Part shown: in pieces, positions 9,397-14,235 of the stretch
Layout: each line of letters begins with the position of its first letter
How positions within the stretch are numbered: position 1 is the first letter of the stretch
Origin: Gryganskiella cystojenkinii
Lineage: Eukaryota; Mortierellomycota; Mortierellomycetes; Mortierellales; Mortierellaceae
Direction of reading: 5' to 3'
Length of the DNA: 14,235 nt
Assembly: GCA_015852425.1 (NCBI GenBank)
Contig: JAAAIG010000822.1
Coordinates: 2,770-17,004, forward strand
The notes under the pieces: generated by a model
Told to the model about the DNA's origin: nothing
The model's input: the letters and a program-made list of their open reading frames with translations, nothing else
Databases searched by the model: none
Position numbers and translations under genes: made by a program

Positions 9397-10266
9397 TTAC
9401 TGGAGTCCCTGGAATGCAAGATCGCTTCCACCCCTCTCTCCCTCCAATCGAAAACCTCTCAGTCGATGCATTTTGGGCCAGTGTTTAAGAACCCACAGTG
9501 CCTCGTCTTCCTTCCACCGCTCAACATTGCTCGACAACGGCACCTTCAAGGTCGTCAACCATTCCAGATCCCTCAGTTGGTCCAGCCCCTGAGAAAGACT
9601 CAGCCGAAGACTTTCTTTCTGATTGTAGATCCTGCCAGACCGAGCGTCTTGACCGAGGTCCAATAAATCACTTGCCAGGTCCAACACCTCGACCCAACAA
9701 AGTACATTCGCCTGAGACCGCTCTCAACGTTTAATAAGAACGCGTTCGATAACTCTTTTAAAGCTCGTCAACAGACCCGGGGCGATCATCCTACACAATA
9801 TCGGAATCGATTATGAAATCTACCTCAAAGTGTTCGAGGCTAGGCGTCGAAGAAAGAACATCTCGAGCGACCATGTCAGACTTTTTTTTGCACCGATTCA
9901 AGTTCAACGTCGTCAGCTTGGTGCGATATCTCGACAGATTGTCCTGTAGAATCGTCCATGCACCAGAGTTGAAGGTGGTCCAGCTTAGATTGAGGCTTGT
10001 CAAAGGTGTTTCTTCAAGACCAGTCAACACACTGTGAAGGTCCTCGTTCTCGAAACTCATCGCGGACAGAGACAAGAGTTCGAGCGACAGACTCAATTTC
10101 TTGGCCTGGACTGGCGAACAATGAGACCTTTCCACATTTCCACAGAGCAAGTCGGTCCTCTTTCGAAAAACTGCATGACGACTCCTATCACACGCAATCG
10201 TGCCTTCACTCCCAAATAGGAATTGTTGTTCACGACCCTCTGCACGGCAGAATTAAGCTCAATGGA
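9397..10266 (-). pseudogene. Broken F-box/LRR-like gene (middle and C-terminal part)
   Basis: Minus-strand translation shows LRR-like stretches spread over different frames. The block from 10150 down to 9791 reads LSLSLELLSLSAMSFENEDL, then LEETPLTSLNLSWTTFNSGA, LTTLNLNRCKK and TPSLEHFEVDFI, then stops. The block from about 9775 down to 9397 lies in another frame and carries a TGA at 9724-9726; it continues as VEVLDLASDLLDL, LEWLTTLKVPL and ALWVLKHWPKMHRLRGF, a C-terminal pattern I associate with fungal F-box/LRR proteins. Above 10150 a third frame gives a weak LRR-like start (IELNSAVQRVVNNNSYLG, upstream edge near 10266). At least one frameshift plus one stop are therefore needed to join the parts, and no F-box was found at the front. 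Intron removal does not obviously explain the breaks. It is most likely a decayed, 5'-truncated paralogue. The upstream edge is uncertain. Confidence 0.65.
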
Positions 10267-10450
10267 CGGCGGCAGAAAAAACCTTTTTTTTTGGTCAACC
10301 CGCAGTTTTTCATCATTTGAAAGCTTAGAAAAACATAAAGCCCAAGGTCCACCCTGGAACTGCGGATTTCACTTCTTTTAAAGGACCTGTTTGACCTTTG
10401 CATTTCGTTTCTTCATTCCAAAAAAGCATTTTCAGATTCCCCTCGAAATC
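10267..10450 (+). promoter_or_regulatory. Upstream region of the APH/CHK kinase-like gene
   Basis: About 180 bases between the broken F-box gene and the kinase-like ATG. It includes an A/T-rich start and a short CT-rich stretch (TTCGTTTCTTCATTCC) about 35 bases before the ATG. No exact TATA box is seen; the sequence TTTTAAAGG at 10376-10384 is a weak candidate. The frame stays open a little upstream of the ATG, but only non-ATG codons are available there. Confidence 0.35.
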
Positions 10451-11932
10451 ATGACCTCCACAACTGCATCTGCATCCAAATCAACAGCCGCCATGACGGC
10501 CCCTTATACTTACCGGTACTACACTCTCCAGTCTGTCGCCGCTCAGGCCTATGCTACCTGCCGTCGACACCTCACTACCGCCCTTTTCTCCTCAAGCCTC
10601 CTTGGCGGCCATGCCCCCAGCCCCGGCGATACTGAGATCTCTATCCCCTGGCTTCAGTCGACCCTGATCGAAGGTGGAGCACTCCCTCGAGGATCAACCA
10701 TCACCGCCGTCGAGTGCAACGGTCTCGATGGAAACCGTGGTCTCGTAGGAGCCATGACTCGCGTCCAGGTTACCTATGCAATTTCCTCCCACAGTACCAA
10801 GGACTCGGACGCACCGACCAAGGAGTTCCATTTGATCCTGAAAAAGAGTCGCGATGGACGGACACCTCGACTGGGTAACATCCTTTCCGGTCACGCACGT
10901 GAGGCTATTTTCTACACGTCCGATCTTGCCAAAGCCCTGCAGCCGTCCACACTCCTCCCCAAGGTCTACTATGCGCATGGATCTCAAACCTTGGGCGAGT
11001 ACGTCATTCTTATGGAGGATATCAAAAGGCGGGGATCACAACATGGCATCACTCTCGAGGACACCAAAAAACCCATCGATGTCAACTTTATCTTTGGAAA
11101 CCAGATCTGGGGCTTGCCCGACTCGATCAAGCAACAGCAAGCCAGCTTGCCCACGGCACCCGAGATGCTTGAAAAGATGTTCCTCACCTGCGCAGAGACG
11201 CATGCTCAACACTGGAACGATTCTTCACTGTTGTCGCTGAACTGGCTCAAGACCGTTTGTTGGTACAAGGGTCAGGACAGGGCTCGATGGGAATGGTCCG
11301 TTCAATCCGGATTGAGCGCCTGGGAAAAGGGTCAAAAGATGGCGGCTTCCGGCGAGTTCCCTGTCAAATATTCAGAGAAATTTATCAAGATCATGGACAG
11401 AGCCTTTGAAAGAGCCTCCTGGGAACGGTTCCAAACCAGGTTGCAGGACAAGTCGATCCCGTTCACCTTGACCCATGGTGATTTCCATGCAGCGAACCAA
11501 CTCCTGGACCGTTCTTCTTCCTCGCCTTCCGGTGCTCCTATCGTCCTCTATGACTGGTCCGAGGTCTGTGTTTGGGAACCAACTACAGATCTGGGTCAGA
11601 CCATGATCTCGGACGTGAATGCCCAGGTCTTCAAGTCCCATGCCCGCATCGCCTTGCAAAAGTACCACGCGCGTTTGATCGAGCTGAAAGTTGTTACGGC
11701 CGAGAGCTACACCTTTGAGACCTGCTGGCGATCTTTCTTGCGAGGCGGTATCGAGAAGTGGCTGTGGACGTTTGGTATCCTGTGCAGTTATCCTGGAATG
11801 CCCGCATCCGCTGTTCAGTATTTCCATGATCAGATGATTGTGTTTATGGAGTTGGCAGAGTCTGAGAAGGAACCTATTGAATACGATATCACGACGGTAC
11901 TTTGCTTCATGCCTCCCCAGGCACACCCTTAA
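10451..11932 (+). CDS. APH/CHK-type (ecdysteroid-kinase-like) phosphotransferase
   Basis: A single-exon gene of 493 residues, starting at the first ATG of the frame with A at -3. The fold markers are in order. The N-lobe has LILKK (Lys131-Lys132, probable ATP-contacting Lys), GHAREAIFY (Glu151, the partner Glu of small-molecule kinases) and a hinge-like VILMEDI. The C-lobe has the catalytic loop LTHGDFHAANQLL with Asp344 as putative base and Asn349 for metal, and a DFG-equivalent YDWSEVCVWEPTTDLG with Asp368. This HGDxHxxN plus DW pattern is that of the aminoglycoside/choline kinase superfamily, and the EAIFY and hinge motifs resemble the CHK/EcKL branch. Such enzymes phosphorylate hydroxyls of small molecules with ATP; the substrate here is unknown. 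No signal peptide or membrane helix is evident, so it is probably cytosolic. It lies between two decayed minus-strand LRR loci and is intact, which suggests it is kept by selection. Confidence 0.85.
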   Translation: MTSTTASASKSTAAMTAPYTYRYYTLQSVAAQAYATCRRHLTTALFSSSLLGGHAPSPGDTEISIPWLQSTLIEGGALPRGSTITAVECNGLDGNRGLVGAMTRVQVTYAISSHSTKDSDAPTKEFHLILKKSRDGRTPRLGNILSGHAREAIFYTSDLAKALQPSTLLPKVYYAHGSQTLGEYVILMEDIKRRGSQHGITLEDTKKPIDVNFIFGNQIWGLPDSIKQQQASLPTAPEMLEKMFLTCAETHAQHWNDSSLLSLNWLKTVCWYKGQDRARWEWSVQSGLSAWEKGQKMAASGEFPVKYSEKFIKIMDRAFERASWERFQTRLQDKSIPFTLTHGDFHAANQLLDRSSSSPSGAPIVLYDWSEVCVWEPTTDLGQTMISDVNAQVFKSHARIALQKYHARLIELKVVTAESYTFETCWRSFLRGGIEKWLWTFGILCSYPGMPASAVQYFHDQMIVFMELAESEKEPIEYDITTVLCFMPPQAHP

Positions 11933-12311
11933 AGTTGATACATAGAAAATTGAAAAATAGAAAAACATTGATACCCTCTCTTCATTTTTTTTTTCCATCG
12001 AAATAACAAGCCGGCATTTTTTCTCCTCGAGTCAATATGTCCCCTTTGCACCTCACACAAACAAGTTGAGAAGCTGGAGGATGGGGAAAAGGGGGAGGGA
12101 GGAACGATGGATAAAAGCCAGATATGGATGGATGGGAACGATGGTGGGACACGATTCCATGATGATCTCGAGAGACCGTTGCGCGTTCTGTTTCGATCTC
12201 GCCATGTACTGTACAGCAGGTGTGCTCACATCCGGCGCTTCTATATCTTCTAGGAGAAGCCGCTGAGCTCAGTGAACTGTGTAACGGAGATGGCACAGGT
12301 GTTGCCAGGTG
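11933..12311. other. Intergenic region, partly purine-rich
   Basis: It follows the kinase-like gene and precedes the 3' edge of the second broken LRR gene. An A-rich stretch at 11940-11970 may carry the 3' end signal, but no exact AATAAA is present. From about 12065 to 12150 the plus strand is purine-rich with several ATGGAT/GATGGGA-like units. Short frames on both strands give no recognisable protein. Confidence 0.5.
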
Positions 12312-13242
12312 TCATTCATCCATTAGAGGCGCTAGCTGTTCTGAATCATCACGACTAATCGCCGCCTTGCCAATTTGCCAATCTGCTGCCAGTGTGCCCT
12401 GGGCAATTGGCGACTGTCTACTCTTATCAAAAGAGAGGACCTCGAGGCTGGTCAGAATTGCCAAATGCTCCAAAAACCTTTGGTTCTTTCCTTGGTGTTG
12501 ACTCCATCGGAGGGTCAACACTCTAAAATGAGCGAGAGGTGGCGATGGAGCAGCTTTTCCATCTTCCTTGATATCCTCTGCTGTGTCGTCGTCAAACAGT
12601 TAGTCAACATCAATCTTAGAAACGTGAGGCTCATCAAGGCACGGGCTATTCTCCAAGGAGTTGGGAATGCATCATGTGACTGCAGTATCCTTCTGAAATG
12701 GTGTTGACAACGAGCCCATAAAGAGTGGTCCAAGATTGGCTCTGATCAGAAGTAGCTCCTCGAGTTCCTTGCGTGAAGAGATGACCCATGAGAGCTGGGT
12801 ATCCGTAAGGCGAAGACCATCAAGACACAAACCTTGGAGAAGGGGACAGGTCTCGAATACCGTAAGGTCAGCGTCGTCATCCAGGGGTTCCTGCAATGAC
12901 CCATTCTGTCGGATCATAAACATTTCCAGGTGGAAGTATCAACCAACGAGATTAAAAATGCTGAAGAGAGCGACGGATGAAACTTATATTCTTGGCCTTA
13001 ATAATCTCCGATTCAGTCAAATTCGGACAAAAGTTTTGAACGTGTTCAAGGAACTCTTTGGTCAGAGCCCCCTCTGCCCGCAGGATTTTCAAATTCATGA
13101 ATTGTTGGTTGTACAGACGACTGCTTCTCAGCCTCGGTGTCACTTTCTGATGTACTTCTTGGAGACATGCTCCGTCTCTGAAAAAATCATATAAATAACA
13201 CTTACTATTGTTCAAGAATTCGGAAGGTCTTGTCTTTAACAA
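12312..13242 (-). pseudogene. Second broken F-box/LRR-like gene
   Basis: The minus strand from 12923 down to 12312 is one reading frame of about 200 codons interrupted by only two stops, TGA at 12672-12674 and TAA at 12600-12602. It reads LRR-like throughout: LTVFETCPLLQGLCLDGLRL, TDTQLSWVISSRKELEELLL, then LFDDDTAEDIKEDGKAAP, FRVLTLRWSQHQ and FLEHLAILTSLEVLSFDKS. The upstream part (13242 to 12952) lies in a different frame and has QQFMNLKILRAEGALTKEFL then EHVQNFCPNLTE, also LRR-like, so a frameshift lies near 12923-12960. No F-box was found further upstream; 13243-13441 gives only an unrecognised short frame. The remnant fits the repeat part of a fungal F-box/LRR protein that has lost its front and taken stops. 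It shares strand with the other two F-box-type loci. Exact edges are uncertain. Confidence 0.65.
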
Positions 13243-13850
13243 TTGTTTGGGATGAGAGGGTCTGGTCTCCGGCTTGGACGTAACGTTTTCCTCAGTCTGT
13301 TATCACTTTTCTGCGTAAGGCATCAAACTCCTTCAAGTACCAAGAAATTTCGGTATTCTTCAAGGACGGCGGAAGACGGGTGTTCTGTGAAATCTGGCAA
13401 ATGACTCTGCTGGCGAGCGTCCTGGAGACGTTTCTTGTCATGATTATCAAAGTACTGTGTGGCGCTGCATGCTTATGTGTTTAGCTAACGGCTCATCGAA
13501 ACCCTATGAGCAAGACATTACATGGGTTGTCAAAGGTAAGTCACCAAAAGCACGGTATAAAGCCAGGTCAAGACGTGGAAAAACATATTCGTTGTGATTA
13601 CTGTGCATCTTTGATTAAAAGAGCATCCCGTTCCGATGGCTTTTGGTCCTGATACTGACTCAGTAGATCGATTGTATGGTGAAAAAGATGTGAGTGTGAT
13701 TGACTCATGTCTGGCAAGGCACTTGGAAAGGAAACATTCGCCTCTCCGTTGACCTAAGAATAATATAACGGATGGAGTGAGCACCAAAACTTGATAATAA
13801 GCCTTGGCTGATGAAATAGATAGTAACTTACAATGCTACACGAGTATGGG

Positions 13851-13971
13851 TTCGGTTCGAACTCTTGTGGCTCACTCGTTCGATTCGACAAATGTTGAAT
13901 AAAAGTCTTATTCGATTTATGTTCGATTATTAAATTCGAAAAGAATCGAGCTGGAGTCCTCGAATTTCGAA
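13851..13971. repeat. Cluster of TTCGA pentamers
   Basis: Seven exact TTCGA copies start at 13856, 13879, 13884, 13911, 13922, 13935 and 13966, with a TTCGG at 13851 and TCGAA on the same strand at 13960-13964. Two copies are directly abutted. Left and right halves share a loose inverted resemblance, so it might be the remnant of a small inverted-repeat element. No target-site duplication was established. Confidence 0.6.
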
Positions 13972-14216
13972 TAATCGTGAGAAACGCTATGCCTTGTCAT
14001 TGTAACATTTGGTAAAGTCAGCATACTTTGAGCCATGGCGCTGCTCGAACCGGTCTATGGCTGAGGTCGAGATGTTGCTGTGGTAGTTAGAGGTGCCGTA
14101 GAGGATTTTACGTGCGCAAAACCGAGTAGCTCAGGGAAGAGAGAACAAGGTCAGAGGGGCGGGAGATGTGAATAAGGGACATGCAACCCAAGCCAACCAT
14201 AGATATGAAAGACCAA

Positions 14217-14235
14217 AGAGAGAGAGAGAGAGAGA
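14217..14235. repeat. AG dinucleotide microsatellite at the window edge
   Basis: At least nine AG units run to the last base and probably continue beyond the window. Confidence 0.9.

Larger units (their letters stand above)
13243..14235. other. Gene-poor right flank
   Basis: About 1 kb with no supportable gene on either strand. The open frames are short and unlike known families. The stretch contains the TTCGA cluster (13851-13971), a CT-rich minus strand from about 14235 down to 14080, and the AG microsatellite at the end. A minus-strand ATG at 14036 with a good start context opens only 39 codons. Confidence 0.5.

Noticed and set aside
8790..9431. Long minus-strand open frame (213 codons) overlapping the start of the F-box gene
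   Set aside because: It overlaps the F-box coding region in another frame, has no family-like motifs, and its first half is a low-complexity Phe/Ser/Leu stretch from CT-rich upstream DNA.
11982..12296. Minus-strand 104-codon frame after the kinase-like gene
   Set aside because: Its composition follows the purine-rich opposite strand and no domain is recognisable.
13178..13205. Donor/acceptor pair GTAAGT..TTTTTTCAG on the minus strand in the second LRR remnant
   Set aside because: The implied intron is 28 bases, too short to splice, and removing it does not restore a longer LRR frame.
9397..13242. Idea that the two LRR remnants are halves of one gene split by insertion of the kinase gene
   Set aside because: Both remnants appear to contain repeat or C-terminal LRR segments rather than complementary front and back halves, so two separate loci fit better; this is not proven without alignment.
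13506..13652. Plus-strand 48-codon frame with a CxxC motif (HIRCDYCASLIKR)
   Set aside because: Too short, no family match that I recognise, and no supporting promoter or neighbour context.
13801..13880. Possible tRNA suggested by a B-box-like GGTTCGAACTC
   Set aside because: No matching acceptor stem, anticodon arm or convincing A box at the right distance; the motif is part of the TTCGA cluster.
14120..14160. A-box-like TAGCTCAGGGA near 14128
   Set aside because: No B box follows within tRNA distance and no cloverleaf could be drawn.

Overview
The window looks like nuclear DNA of a filamentous fungus. Two genes are split by ten short GT..AG introns of 93 to 174 bases. Pyrimidine-rich tracts lie upstream of starts, AATAAA signals follow the first two genes, and the proteins are full of homopolymer runs (Ser, Gly, Gln, Asn). 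Three F-box/leucine-rich-repeat type loci on one strand, beside a Pmt1-type protein mannosyltransferase and a RUS-family gene, suggest an early-diverging mould such as Mortierellomycota. That placement is inference from gene content, not a database match.

Layout. (1) Bases 1-1371, + strand: the 3' four exons of a RUS/DUF647 (RUSF1-like) membrane protein gene whose 5' end lies outside the window. (2) 1372-2262: intergenic, with a CT-rich tract before the next start. (3) 2263-6727, + strand: a complete eight-exon gene for a Pmt1-type protein O-mannosyltransferase of 1188 residues, well above the roughly 820 of yeast Pmt1, because of low-complexity tails at both ends. (4) 7111-9207, - strand, convergent with it: an intact single-exon F-box protein of 698 residues. 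(5) About 9397-10266, - strand: a broken F-box/LRR-like gene. (6) 10451-11932, + strand: an intact single-exon gene for a phosphotransferase of the APH/CHK (ecdysteroid-kinase-like) fold. (7) About 12312-13242, - strand: a second broken LRR gene with two in-frame stops and a frameshift. (8) 13243-14235: gene-poor DNA with a dense cluster of the pentamer TTCGA and an AG microsatellite at the edge.

How the genes fit together. The left half (RUS, PMT) is housekeeping-like and conserved: a membrane protein of poorly known function and an ER enzyme of protein O-mannosylation. The right half is a fast-changing stretch in which one intact and two decaying F-box/LRR loci share the minus strand and a kinase-like gene sits between the two decayed ones on the plus strand. 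I see no operon-like arrangement, CRISPR array, tRNA, rRNA or intact transposon. I did not find a clearly new multi-gene system. The points most worth a second look are the mannosyltransferase tails, the decaying F-box loci around the kinase gene, and the TTCGA cluster.
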